From NCBI GenBank assembly GCA_951217055.1, contig OX578276.1, positions 58,093,307-58,157,306 of the forward strand: a DNA stretch of 64,000 bases, written 5' to 3'. This DNA comes from Gerris lacustris. Taxonomy: Eukaryota; Arthropoda; Insecta; Hemiptera; Gerridae. Position 1 is the first letter of the stretch. Each line of letters starts with the position of its first letter. The notes below the pieces were generated by a model that was not told the DNA's origin, searched no databases, and saw only the letters and a list, made by a program, of their open reading frames with translations. Of this stretch, positions 11,388 through 22,769 are shown piece by piece. Both the position numbers and the translations under genes were made by a program.

Positions 11388-13845
11388 ATGGACACAGTGG
11401 CTTATAGTTGCCAGTTTTGCCACAGGAAAATTAGGTCCCTAGACAATTTCATTGTTCATCTAAAATATGAACATGACATTAACACGACATATCAATCATA
11501 TAAATGTACGATGACCGGTTGTTACCGGATTTTTCAGTCTTTATCTGTTTTCAAAAGGCACCTGAAGCGTTGCTATAGTCAAACATTGACTAAAGCAGAA
11601 AGTGACCTTAGTACGCATAGTGCCCCACAAACTGAAAATAGTCAACAAAATTTTCCCACGTGTAGTGACAATGTAAACAACTGTTTTGACTCTAGTTCAC
11701 AGCCTCGTATTGAGAGGTTAAGAGAAGCTGCCGCAACTTTGTGTGCAGCCATTTACAGTGATTCTTCTCTGCCGAACAATCTAGTTGGCAAAATAATTGA
11801 CTACATGACTACATTCATTACCGAGGGTTACCTCCCACTTGTTGAGGAAGTTTATGGCGCAAGGTTGCAGCCCACCCTCGACTCTAGTGACGCGCGACTC
11901 AGTGCCAAAATGGCAGTTCTTAAAGACCCTTTTAATTTCTTATCGACTCATTACTTAAGAATGAAATACTTTAAAAGCACCACGAAATACTTAGCTCCTG
12001 TGCCTTATGTGATCGGTCAGTCAGTTAAAAAAATTGTTGATAAGGACGCTGCTGTTCGTGTAAGACCTGTAACTTCAACTGCTCAATATATCCCAGTCGG
12101 TCCTACTTTGAAGCAAATGCTTGAAACGCCCAGGACATTACAGTCAATGAGAGCGAATGTTGACAAATTAAAAGACTTTAAGTTATTAAAGGTATCAGTT
12201 ATGCAGGGCAATTTGTGGAAAAAAAAAAGTTGATGCTTTCACATTACAACATGGCCCCAAAGAGGTTTATCCTCTCATTATGTATTTTGATGATTTTGAG
12301 ACTGGAAATCCCTTGGGATCTCATGCGGGGTTCCAAAAACTGGGTGCTATTTATTACACCTGTCCTGCATTACCAACGCACCTACTTTCCAAATTAGATA
12401 ATATCAATGTGGCTGCAATTTTCAAAAGCAACGATCGTTATAGTTGTGGTAATCGTCGTGTACTTTCTCCCTTGCTATCCGAGTTGATAAAGCTAGAACA
12501 GGAAGGGGTTGACATAACAGTATCTGGTGAGAGTTGCACTATACGGTTTTTGCTCTTAGCTGTTGTGGGCGATAACTTGGGCCTTCATTCCATACTGGGT
12601 TTCGTAGAAAGTTTTTCGGCCAACCAATGTTGCCGATTTTGCTTTGCCTCAAAATCGGAGGCAAGGCAAATGATTGAAGAGGATGCACAAATGCTTCGTA
12701 CCGTCGATGATTACGTCATTGACTCAGATGATGCAGAATGTCAAAATGACGGCTTCATCAAAGATTATTGCGTATGGAATGACTTACCCAGTTTTCACTG
12801 TCACACTAATTATGCTGTAGATGCAATGCATGATTTATTAGAGGGCGTATGTCGATATGAAATGTGCCAAATTATAAATTACTTCATATCAGTGAGGGTA
12901 ATTACTCTCACGACAGTGAACTCTAGGATCAAGTTTTTTAACTTTGGCATAGACAGTGATCATGCACCACCTCCTATTAAATTGCAACATCTAAAAAAAG
13001 GTTCAATTATTATGTCAGCCTCTGAAATGTGTGCACTAGTAAAATATTTCACTTTAATTGTCGGTGACTTGATTCCTGAGGGTAACGACGTTTGGGAGTT
13101 ATATCTCAATCTCAGAAAGATAGTCATGTTTGTCTTGTCTGACTCATTTCCCCCCGGTAGCTCAGATTATTTGAAAGGTCTCATCCTGTCCCACCACAGC
13201 CACTATCTAGATAAATTTAAAACCCCTTTAAAGCCCAAGCATCATCTCCTTATTCACTATCCCAACATGATTGATAATATGGGTCCCTTTAAACAGGTTT
13301 GGTGCATGAGATTCGAAGGGAAACACAGACAATTGAAAAGATACGTGACAGCTATATCTAATCGCCAAAATGTACCTCTTAGCTTATCAATTAAATGCCA
13401 ATTACAACAATGTTATAAACTAATAGGCACAGCCAATAAAGGGCCCAATGATGTTGGGTTCTCAGTAGGCCCTCCTAAGAAATTGTTAGACAAATCTGTA
13501 AAACCACTACTCACTGAAAGTGAGCATAAATTTAATAGTCCAATAACCTCTTTTCCTTGGGTTGAAACGAAGGGAACAAGATTTAAGATCGGACAAACAA
13601 TTGTTATAAACAAAATTGAAGGTGTGCCACAATTTGCTAACATAAAACACATTATTATTACTCTTGATGAACGTATTTGTTTCATAGTTGAAAACTATCT
13701 CAATATTGGCCTCTCTAGCCATTTGGACTCTTATGAAGTTATTCCTCAAAATGTTTATAGCTTATACATTATGAGATATAATGACACATGTAGGCCTGTA
13801 AACACTGTCCACGCCAATGATGGGGGCTATTACGTAGTTAATTAG
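11388..13845 (+). pseudogene. CACTA/EnSpm-type transposase with zinc fingers, one frameshift
   Basis: Two overlapping frames (11388-12233 and one ending at 13845) join if one A is removed from the A10 run at 12219-12228, giving about 818 residues. The N-terminus has a C2H2 finger (CQFC, then HLKYEH) and a C2HC-like finger (CTMTGC, then HLKRC). The core matches plant and animal CACTA transposases (Transposase_21 type): YFDDFETGNPLGS near residue 300, GDNLGLH with CCRFC near 395, VDAMHDLLEGV near 478, and MRFEGKHRQLKRYV near 643. I infer the catalytic acidic residues lie in the first, second and last of these. It would cut and join the element's ends in the nucleus. The break is a lone homopolymer indel in an otherwise open gene, so an assembly error or recent decay is possible; programmed slippage is less likely. 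Confidence 0.8.
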
Positions 13846-13940
13846 CAGTAAGAATATCAATTATTATTTATTTGTAATAAGTGCATAATTAAAAATTTAA
13901 ATGTACAGCACAGCACTTAACAAATTAAGGAAGTATATTT

Positions 13941-13946
13941 AATAAA
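13941..13946 (+). terminator. candidate polyadenylation signal for the transposase
   Basis: AATAAA lies about 95 bases after the transposase stop and is the first such hexamer downstream. The SAM-like gene has no AATAAA in its 197-bp gap to the transposase, so both genes may share this 3' end. Confidence 0.4.
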
Positions 13947-15018
13947 TTGTACAGATATATAGTATAACAATATACCATAATATATCATAATATATAGTCA
14001 TATAATTCATACTGTAATATATTATTAGTATTTATTATTTGTTATTATAAATTACTTATTATTTAAAATAAGTAAATAATTAATAATGTCGTTTAATTTG
14101 TATTTTAATAATGTAAATAGTCAGTGTAAATAATTTAATTTAAATTGTAATTTAATGATGTAAATATTAATTATAATCTGTCAATTTTATCGTGGCCTCT
14201 CTTATTCTATGTAGACAGCAAATGTTTTTTTAAAATAATAAATAAAGTAAAAATATACATGATTTTATGACTCATTATGTGTAAAAGTTATAAGTGTTAA
14301 CTTCCATCATTTCTTCTTTATTAACCTATTAATTTAATTTAAATAGATAAGGGAGGCACAGATAAACTAAACAGATCATAATATGTACAATTATAAAAAT
14401 AATTGATGTGTCATTTGTCAAAACTAAATGTAAGTATATACATTTTATGTAGTATTTAATTGAATTTAATTAACATAAATTATAAAATAAATGAGTAGGT
14501 ACTCGATGTAAATATATTCATTTCTAAGTTAATTTAATTTACTTTATTTATTAAAAATAAGTAAATAAATAATCGAAACATTTATTTATGATTTCATTAT
14601 TAAATTTATTATTATTTATTCATTTTTTTATTTCATTACTTTCTACTACATATAGTCACTTATTTAACCCAGATAAGACTGATTTATTTATTTTTTATTT
14701 TTTTGGTTTGTGTAGTATTTATCAACAGTTTGGAGTGCTTTTAGAACATTTTTGCCCAAATTTTAAATTGGTCATTATCAGTGACGTCATAATTGACCGT
14801 CCTCCTGGAAGGACGTCAGTCTTGACCAAATGGCCTTCCAGAAGGACGTCAGTTCTACAAACCTTTCATAATTTATTTTTTAGGTTTAATATATGGAGAC
14901 AACATAAACCTAATTATACATAATTATACCTAATTATATACCTAATTATTTAAAAAATATATATTTATGAAAAAAAAAATCATTATTGTTCATACTTTGT
15001 ATTTATTTATTTATTTTT

Positions 15019-15480
15019 TCATTCAGTTTTGGAATGACAGCCCTTGGTCTCAAAAATTCTTCTGTTAGATTCTAACAGAAAATTAACTGTTCGGTCGCTG
15101 AATCCTAAATGATCTAATTTTCCAAAATCGTAATTGGACAGTTGCCAAGCGTTGTGTTCGGCCACATCTAGCCAATGAGCAAGTGGAAAATAAGTGGTGA
15201 GTATAAGTGGAAAATACCACTTTTTCCTCTTATTGAAACTGTACAGAGAAATATTTTGATCTGCTCTATCTATGCCACCCATATATTTATTATAATTTTA
15301 ATGAGATGAGGTTGTCCAACAGATATTGTTTTCTGTTTCTGTTGAGAGTAACGAGAAACTTGAAGTGGATTTACTGTATCATAGTTAGTGGCTAGAGTAA
15401 CTGTGCAATTATCCAAGTGACTACAATAATTTTATTTTATTATCACTGCAGTACTCAAAGTTTTCTCTCGAAGTACATTC
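15019..15480 (-). pseudogene. C-terminal part of a piggyBac transposase
   Basis: The peptide MGGIDRADQNISLYSFNKRKKWYFPL is typical of the late part of the DDE_Tnp_1_7 domain. The last 87 residues are open (15019-15282). Upstream on the same strand, frames read DNCTVTLATNYD and GQPHLI, which are also piggyBac-like, but stops and shifts interrupt them. The zinc-binding tail and the N-terminal half are missing, so it cannot act alone. Non-coding flanks and intact ends suggest it could still be moved by a related enzyme. Confidence 0.8.
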
Positions 15481-15651
15481 AAGTCCAATAAAGTTCAGAG
15501 GGAACTCCTTACCAAGTCTATTTGATGTAATTGTCCCAGTAACACCTAAATTCCTGGTTCCTAAGTCACATAACCGCTCTAAAGATGTAAAAAGTTATCT
15601 ATGAAAATTCTATAAAGGCAATTCAACTAACTGATCTGCATAAGTCAAGAC

Positions 15652-15828
15652 CAGTGGCGTAGCTAGGGCATTGGGGCCCCCGCAAGAATTTTTTGGGGGG
15701 CCCTCGCCAAACAAAATTGATGAGCAAGAAAAAAAAAACTCTTGCGTTTAAAACGGGGGGCCCCCTCATCGTTGATTTGGGGGCCCCCTCAATGCGGGCC
15801 CTTGTGGACCCATAGTTATACGCCACTG
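15652..15828. mobile_element. hAT-like MITE (CAGTGGCGTA ends)
   Basis: CAGTGGCGTA at the left is mirrored by TACGCCACTG at the right. The flanks GTCAAGAC (15644-15651) and GTCATGAC (15829-15836) are 8-bp direct repeats with one mismatch, as for hAT elements. The 177-bp body has GGGGCCCCC-rich inverted segments. It sits inside the piggyBac-like element, next to the transposase relic. Confidence 0.8.
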
Positions 15829-16823
15829 GTCATGACAACTCCATAAAACAATAAAAGTAGTTCAAAATTACTCCTATCGTATAAAAATATGTAAAACTGC
15901 CAAATAAGTGAATCAATGGCATAGAATAGAAAGGAATGAACAAAATTAGGTATAGTCTTGGTCAGGACTGACGTCCTTCCAGGAGGATTCTTGGTAATTA
16001 CTGCTACTAAAAGTACAGAATATTATTATAATTGCAAATATGGACTAAAATACTTTCTAAAGACTCAAATCAATAAAATACATTCAATATTAGTAAAAAA
16101 AAAAATTATTTACCAACCCATCAACACGGTAAAAATCACCATCACTCATTTTTAAAATAGGACATTTTTAAAAAATTATATAAAATACATCCTTAGTAGC
16201 TAAATCGAAACTATCCATGTATTCTAATAGAATAATACCTAAATAATAATTTATTAATAAAAAATAATATATAAACAATGGTTTAGAGGTCTAAAAGGGT
16301 CAAAGTACAGAAAAAAACACTTGTCCTTCTGGAAGTACATCAGTCTTATCTGGGTTAAATTGTGTTTATTTTGTACATTTCATGAAACTATACAAATTAT
16401 TTTACTTAATGAATTTACGAATACATGATTTTTTAATCAATTGGATGCAACTTTAAAAATTATTGTGTTTAAAAAAAATTGTACATATAACTTTATTTAG
16501 TGAACAATAAAATTTATAGTTATAATAATTTGTTATTTATCATCGTTACAAAACTACCCTCTTTCACCCTAATTGTAATGGATAAAAATGCAATCAATAT
16601 AAATGTACATCACTAATCTTTTTATAAACAATTAAATTTACTTCAATTTCAAAATTTATATTTAATTCACTTGGCATTATATGTTCTAGTCATTTTAAAA
16701 ATTGCTTCTTTACACTCTGTGCACGCATATTGATTGCTATTTTACCCAGTGCAACATAATTTTTAAGCACATTTGCAAGCAGAAGGATTTTCTTTTGGGG
16801 ATTTCAAAAGGAAATTCCCTGTG

Positions 16824-17023
16824 CTTAAGAGTTGCTTCTACTCCAAAAGGAATTTTCCTGTACCCTCGCGGAAAACCTGCTGGTAGGAGGTTTCCGCTCT
16901 GATGGGAAGGCTTAAATGTCTTGTGAGACTTTTGTGCCTTCACATCAGAGCGGAAACCTCCTACCAGCAGGTTTTCCGCGAGGGTACAGGAAAATTCCTT
17001 TTGGAGTAGTAGCAACTCTTAAG
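16824..17023. repeat. long hairpin, 81-bp arms
   Basis: Arms 16824-16904 and 16943-17023 are nearly perfect inverted copies separated by 38 bp; the arms include CGGAAAACCTGCTGGTAGGA. The hairpin is more GC-rich than its surroundings and lies at the inner edge of the right subterminal array. Confidence 0.85.
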
Positions 17024-17752
17024 TACAGGGTACAAGCAACACTACATAGAGTTACAACAACTCTAAAGTTTAGAGTAAGAACAACACTACATAGAGTAGC
17101 GACAACTCTTAAGTACAGAGTACGGGCAACGCTATTGGGGTGGTGGCAACACCAGAGCAAGGGTTAACATGACCATTACGTAGAATAGGTACAACACCAA
17201 TTAGAGTATAATTAACACTAGTATAGTTTGGTCACAAGCATAGTAAAATGTGAAACAACACCAGTTCACGGTTCAATTTAACACTAATAGTGTTGGAGCG
17301 ACCTTCCTCGCTTATTTTAAAGGTGTCACGATAATGCTACTGTCATTGAATTAGCACTAAACAGTGCATTTAAGACAACCCTACTAGTGTTAAAGTTACA
17401 CTAAGCGGTTAATTCAACTCTATCTGAGGCCTTCCATATAGCCCCAACACTAGCAATGCCAGAGTTGGAAGAACATTAGTGAGTTACGTTAACACTATTA
17501 GTGTTCCCGATTTAGAGTAAATTTTACTTTAACGCTGATTTCGCAACCCTTATAGTGTTACATTTACCCTAAAATCGCTAGTGTTGCCATTAGTGTTCAA
17601 AATGGTAATGTCGACTTAACTCTTATATCATTGTGTCTACACTCCAAAATTTTAACACTGGGTAAGCGTTACAGCTATTCTATTAGGTTTGTTCCTGAGC
17701 CAACACTTATTGCGGGTTGGGGGATGCCATTTTAGAATTATCAATACTCTAC
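17010..17752 (+). repeat. right subterminal repeat array of the 15-kb transposon
   Basis: Short words AACACTAC, ACAACTCT, AGAGTAG, CAACACC and AGTGTT recur in both orientations up to the terminal inverted repeat. The same words fill 2840-3250 at the left end. Near 17030-17130 a unit of about 40 bp (ACATAGAGT with AACTCT) is loosely tandem. Confidence 0.7.
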
Positions 17753-17767
17753 TTTTTTCTCCGTGTG

Positions 17768-20555
17768 AGTGAAGCCGAGTTTGAAGTGGGTGTGAAAAGT
17801 GCCCCCCCCCCCCCCCCCCCCCCCATCTCGCTTATGTAGAGTGCAAAAAATCTGAAAACAATTCTTGAACATTCATCGACCAAAAGTGAAGGCACCACAT
17901 TTTGGAAATTTCGATTTTTTTTCTTCAAATTTCACTCATCCATTTATTTATTTATTTTTTAACAAATCTCTCAGAGGGTTAAGGAATCAATGAGTGGGAT
18001 GAACATATTTCTTACTTTTAGAAGAGACGTAGATCATGTTTCTAGGTCAGATTCTTGCTACGATAGCTGCCCCATAAACACAATTTTTAATGAAAATCCC
18101 TGAGACGTTAGTATTTTTTAGTTCTTGAAAAATATAGGGAGAAAAAACTTAAGCTATGTACATATAGCTAAGGATGTACATCTTCTTGATTTATTTAAAC
18201 AATCTCTTTACTATAGTCTGAGGCAGTGCGCTCGGTTTATTGACTATCCACCATAATTCTGATGTATTATTAGACTCAACCGCTATAGAAACTATGTATA
18301 TAAAGTTTATTTAATTCGGATTGTAGGAGGATTTGACAATTTAAATAAAAAATGTATTGACTAGTTTAGAGTTTAATCAATTCTAGAAAGTACATTAAGC
18401 ATTGAAGTACACATCAGAGAGAAAAGTTTACATATTAAAAAAATATATATTCATATACGAGTACAGACAGTGAACAGGTAACTATAATATTGAGAATAAT
18501 CCTGAAAAAGTTTATGTGTTCAAAATCAAGTCACTCAAAAGACTTATGTCTTTAAGAACAAGAAAATTTTGACATAAAAGGAGAATAAATGTTATTTGAA
18601 GTGTATTATTTGAGTAAATTCAACCAAATAGCAGGGAAAGTGTTGGAGCGTTAGGTTTATCGACAATCTGATAAAAAAAAGAACGCTGGTACTCTTTTAG
18701 CTTGGAGGCTGTAACTAAATCTATATTTACCTGTAGTAAAGTAAGGGCAAGGAATCGGGGTAAGATAGCGTGCCAGATCAAAGCTGCTTTGATTGCAGAC
18801 TTTGTAAAGACAAACTACAAGGTATCTGAAAGCCGCAACTGGCCCGCCCCCAAAATCCCGCAACACCGCTTTACTTTCCGATCTATATCAAAACATAAAC
18901 AGACTCAACCTTGCTTTCCTCCTCATGGACCACTTTTACGCTCTTATCCAAGTTCATTTAGCTAATTAAAAAACTTTTATGTTTTAATAAGCCCAAAGTT
19001 TAAAAATTTCCAAAACTAATACATATTTCTTAGTTTTACTTATATAACTACAAAATATTAATGTTTAGTTTCTTAAAAAAAAAAAAAAAATCGTGACGTC
19101 AAATTTAATAAAATAATAATTAATACATTGGTGACTTTACTTACTTGATAAACATTATTATTACAAGAGATTCCAAAGTTTATAAAATGAAATTAATTAA
19201 TAACTCTGCATATGAAAATCTACTGCTACTTTACCTAACAAAATTGAATCATTAAGAAACTTTAGTAATATATTACAAGGCATAATTTAAGCATCTAAAC
19301 TGTTAATAATTAACTCATATTTAAATATATTTTTATCACTTTGTTCCTTAAATGCAGACATTAAGACATTAAGATCCATCCTTAGCAACTGAAAGTTCCT
19401 TCCATTGGTATAGCTTGGAGAGAGTGGGTCTGGGAGGGCTTGAACAAAATTTGTTTGCGGTAGCAGCTAGATAGAGAGGTAGAGGGAAGGTACAAGTATA
19501 TTTTTACCAGAATTTCGGACTATGTAGGATAATGTGTTCCATTTAAGTTCTAATTAATTAATATGGTTATAATTAAGAGTAACATTTTTAATATTTTAAA
19601 AAGCTCTCATCTGTAGCTGCTAACTAATTTTTATTATTGATTATATTGGTCCAAGCTTGTCTACATTCGTTTTTTGATGCCTTAAATTAACATTTAAAAT
19701 AAATTGGGAAAGATTTTAATACATTTTTATGAGTGCGTTTCTCAAAATTAAATTTCAGCAATAAATAATAATTAGTTTAAAATTTGAAGACTATTTTTAT
19801 ATTCTACTTATAGGATGAAACAAATTTTCGAAAGATGACTCTCATCTAAAATAAAATACAAATTTTAAGAAATTACATGTTACTTTGTTAGTGAGTGAAT
19901 TAATGTTTTTAGGAAGCAAGCCGTAGTGACTAATTTTTGGAAATTGCCCTTCATTACAGTCAATTACCCACCATTATTTTGACCACTCGACTCCTTGGCT
20001 CGACAAAGTGAGATCCTTTATCGACATAGGAAGAACGACATCGAAAACATCTCTCGGACAAATATTCATCTTTACAAGAACATATGTAAAAACTTATCGA
20101 GTCTGAAGCCGCTCCGTACGAGAAAGGTTATTAGCATATATATTAGCAAAATAATATAACGCAGCCCTCTGAGTTTTTTTACCCGGCAGAATAGAAACCC
20201 TTACCACAGATATAATTAGAATGGCCCCGAGCCAGGAGTTGCCGCCTTTGAATATAATGAAACAAAAAACATCCTTAAAATGCGTTTTGAAAAATCAAAT
20301 TAAAACAGTGAGTGATATGAAAAATGCATGTGAGACCATCGCACAACTTTCTTACACTTCAAATGAAATTAAACAATTTTTTCTTGAAAGTAATTTTAAA
20401 CTTTGAAGATCTGTATTTTTACGTACACAAAAAATATATAAATTAATAATTCTAACCTGACACTTATGACAAGGAGTTTTCTAGCGTGCTTGAATAAATA
20501 AACTTAAATTACCTATAAAATTAATTTAATTTTAGAAAAAATATATATAAAATGT

Positions 20556-20637
<82 letters not shown>

Positions 20638-21335
20638 TAGTTTAAGTTACACGTCGAAGTTTCCAAATTCTAAATATAAAATTGTAACAAATATGATTAA
20701 CCTTGGAAGATAAAAAAAAAAAAATGTGCCATATAGCTGACAATAACACCAAGTAGGTTAATGAAAAATGAACTTATAATTAAAACGAAATAATTTAGTA
20801 ATCTTCTAGTCAGCTTAAAGATGACCCAAAGAGGAGGGAAAATATCTCAAAAGTAAGCATTATATTTTATATTTTATTTGGCACACAATCATCAATATTA
20901 CTAATAATACAAGGGACAAACTACAGTTCTTACTATATTTTCTTCTTATATAGGCATACTATGAAAACAAAAATAATTGAAACGACATAAGGTGTACTGC
21001 ATGAAGATGAAAATACATTAAGTGATGGTTCTACACCCATCTCTAGGCCATAACTGGACAAAAAGTAAGATCCACAATTTTTTAAAATAATTAAGAGAAA
21101 TCATAATTCTATGATTGCACTGCACATCAATAATTGGAAATTATGATTATATATCATCCAGTACTTCAAAAATATAAAATTAGGTATGAAAGCCTATAAA
21201 AATATTCTGCCAATCAGTGTGGCTCAGTCCTATTTCATATTGGCACTAATATAATTGTATGTAAATGATTTTATTTTGAAGATAATAATTTGATGGCTGT
21301 AGAGAGTAGAGGTGTAGAAAAAATGCGTAGATCAC
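17768..21335. other. no recognised gene; C-run and TA microsatellite
   Basis: A C22 run (17803-17824) stands just outside the 15-kb transposon and a (TA)n run lies at 20559-20639. The rest is AT-rich with only short open frames that match nothing I know. Nothing marks a gene. Confidence 0.5.
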
Positions 21336-21955
21336 AAAAAAAAAAAATCGGTCCGAGACAACTCAGACAAACTTTCTCATATATGAGTTTATAATTACTT
21401 AGCCCAGTGTTTCCATTTATTAGTTTTCAAATGTACATTTAAATATTATTGAACATTTCATCAAAATTTATCATAAAAATAACTTCTCCGTTCGGGGAAT
21501 CGAACCCGGGCTCTCTCCGTCCGCGTTTTAAGCTAATATCTCAGGAACTAGATTTTTCCCGGGAAAACGGCTTATATCGTTGGATTCGTATTCAAATGGA
21601 CTACATTTTAGAATTTTAATCAAAATCGTCGGAACCGTTTTCGAGAAATAATTTTTTTTCATGGTTTTTCAGAGTGTTTTGGGGTTAGCGCCCCCAAATT
21701 TAGAGCTAAAATTCATTTCTCGATTTCGCCTCGGGGTATGATTTTTCTGAACATGTATGCCAAATTTCGTCAAAATCGGCCCAGTAGTTTGGGCTCCAGG
21801 CGTCTGCACAGACGACAGACAGACGACAGACGACAGACAGACATTTTTTAAAAACCACTTTTTTGGACTCAGGGGACCTCAAAACGTGTAAATCCATCAA
21901 AATCTCAAAATCGAATTTTCGCGCCATCACAATATTTTCTCTTTATATGAGAAAG
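21336..21955 (+). repeat. interspersed repeat A with tRNA-like B box
   Basis: This repeat also occurs inverted at 28470-28860 and 50375-50630. On the - strand it contains GGGTTCGATTCCCCG, a good match to the pol III B box of tRNA genes. It ends in a segment with AGACAGACGACAGACG and CGTGTAAATCCATCAAAATC. A tRNA-derived SINE tail is possible; no A box is obvious. Confidence 0.6.
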
Positions 21956-22604
21956 TAAAATTTATGAGACGTTTCAACTTTATTATAAAGTCATCTTTAG
22001 TCGTTACAAACTTTTTTCCAAATGCTACAAAATAATAATTAAAATACAATTAGCTAAGGAATTCCAGTAATATTACTTCTATTTCTAAAATCAGTTTTTT
22101 TTTTATTTTATTATAAATTTAAATCTGGGGTAAACATAAATTAATTCAAAAAACAAGTTTTGAATCTAATTCTTTAAAAAATAATTAGATAATAATTAAC
22201 AATGATGATTTACTTACAAATCCAGCTTGTAGTCGCTAACACATTTTTATTTTACAATCTACTTTCAAATTTATTTCAATTTCTCCCCAAATCTCAATAT
22301 TTATTGGAATTTTTACATGAAATAAAATATAATTTTAGTAAATACATCATAGAGCGAAGACGGTTGAAATTAATCTAGGGCTAACTACGGGCTACTTTTG
22401 ACCATTCATTTAAATTTTATTACAAATTAGATGAGTACTTGATGAAGATATAGGTGTATTTAAATGTATGATTTTGCGCATGTGGAAATGCATCAAATAG
22501 GCAAAGAAGGTTGAAACTTATATGGAACCAACATTTGGCTAATTTTTACCTACCATCCAAATTTAATTAAAATGGGACAAGTAGTTTTTAAGATATGTTG
22601 GTTT

Positions 22605-22756
22605 AGAAAAATTGAGCGACAGACAGACTCGGAACCAAAAATGTTCCCTGATGTCTGGAACGGATTTATGTCTTGAAATTTTTCAAATCGGAGACATAAA
22701 CATTTTCGTTCATTAGAACGATCAATAAGCTTCCTTTACCTTAGGTAAGCTCGGAA
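22605..22756 (-). repeat. interspersed repeat B (CTGT-rich), copy 1
   Basis: On the - strand it reads like the copies at 38700 and 59690: an AAGCTTACC-type start, GAACG, GACATAAATCCGTTCCAGAC, then GGTTCCGAGTCTGTCTGTCG. About 200 bp upstream in this orientation are words shared with 61440-61560 (GAAGGTTGAAA, CATCCAAATTTAAT). Confidence 0.55.
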
Positions 22757-22769
22757 TCAATAAATGATA

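Larger units (their letters stand above)
14668..16354 (-). mobile_element. piggyBac-like element, internally decayed
   Basis: The ends are inverted copies of CCCAGATAAGACTGAT, and TTAA flanks both sides (14664-14667, 16355-16358), exactly the piggyBac target and CCC terminus. Longer inner inverted repeats occur at 14802-14830 and 15959-15988. Inside, on the - strand, is the end of a piggyBac transposase. The element is nested in the 15-kb transposon and itself carries a hAT-like MITE. Confidence 0.85.
2803..17765 (+). mobile_element. complete CACTA/EnSpm-like DNA transposon, about 15 kb, two genes
   Basis: Both ends carry the perfect 12-bp inverted repeat CACGGAGAAAAA (2803-2814, and inverted at 17754-17765), continued imperfectly by GAGT and TATT words. 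TG flanks both sides (2801-2802 and 17766-17767) as a 2-bp target duplication. Just inside each end are dense short words such as GTGTT, AACACT and AACTCT, like the subterminal transposase-binding repeats of CACTA elements. The two genes inside, a SAM-like spliced protein and a zinc-finger transposase, lie on the + strand and are flanked by long noncoding arms. The CAC start, short duplication and the transposase family agree. Nested insertions add to the length. I am sure of the ends and transposase; the exact subfamily name is uncertain. Confidence 0.85.

Noticed and set aside
16702..17167. Four overlapping open frames on both strands
   Set aside because: They share peptides because they read the two arms of the 81-bp hairpin and the short subterminal repeats; no protein family is recognisable.
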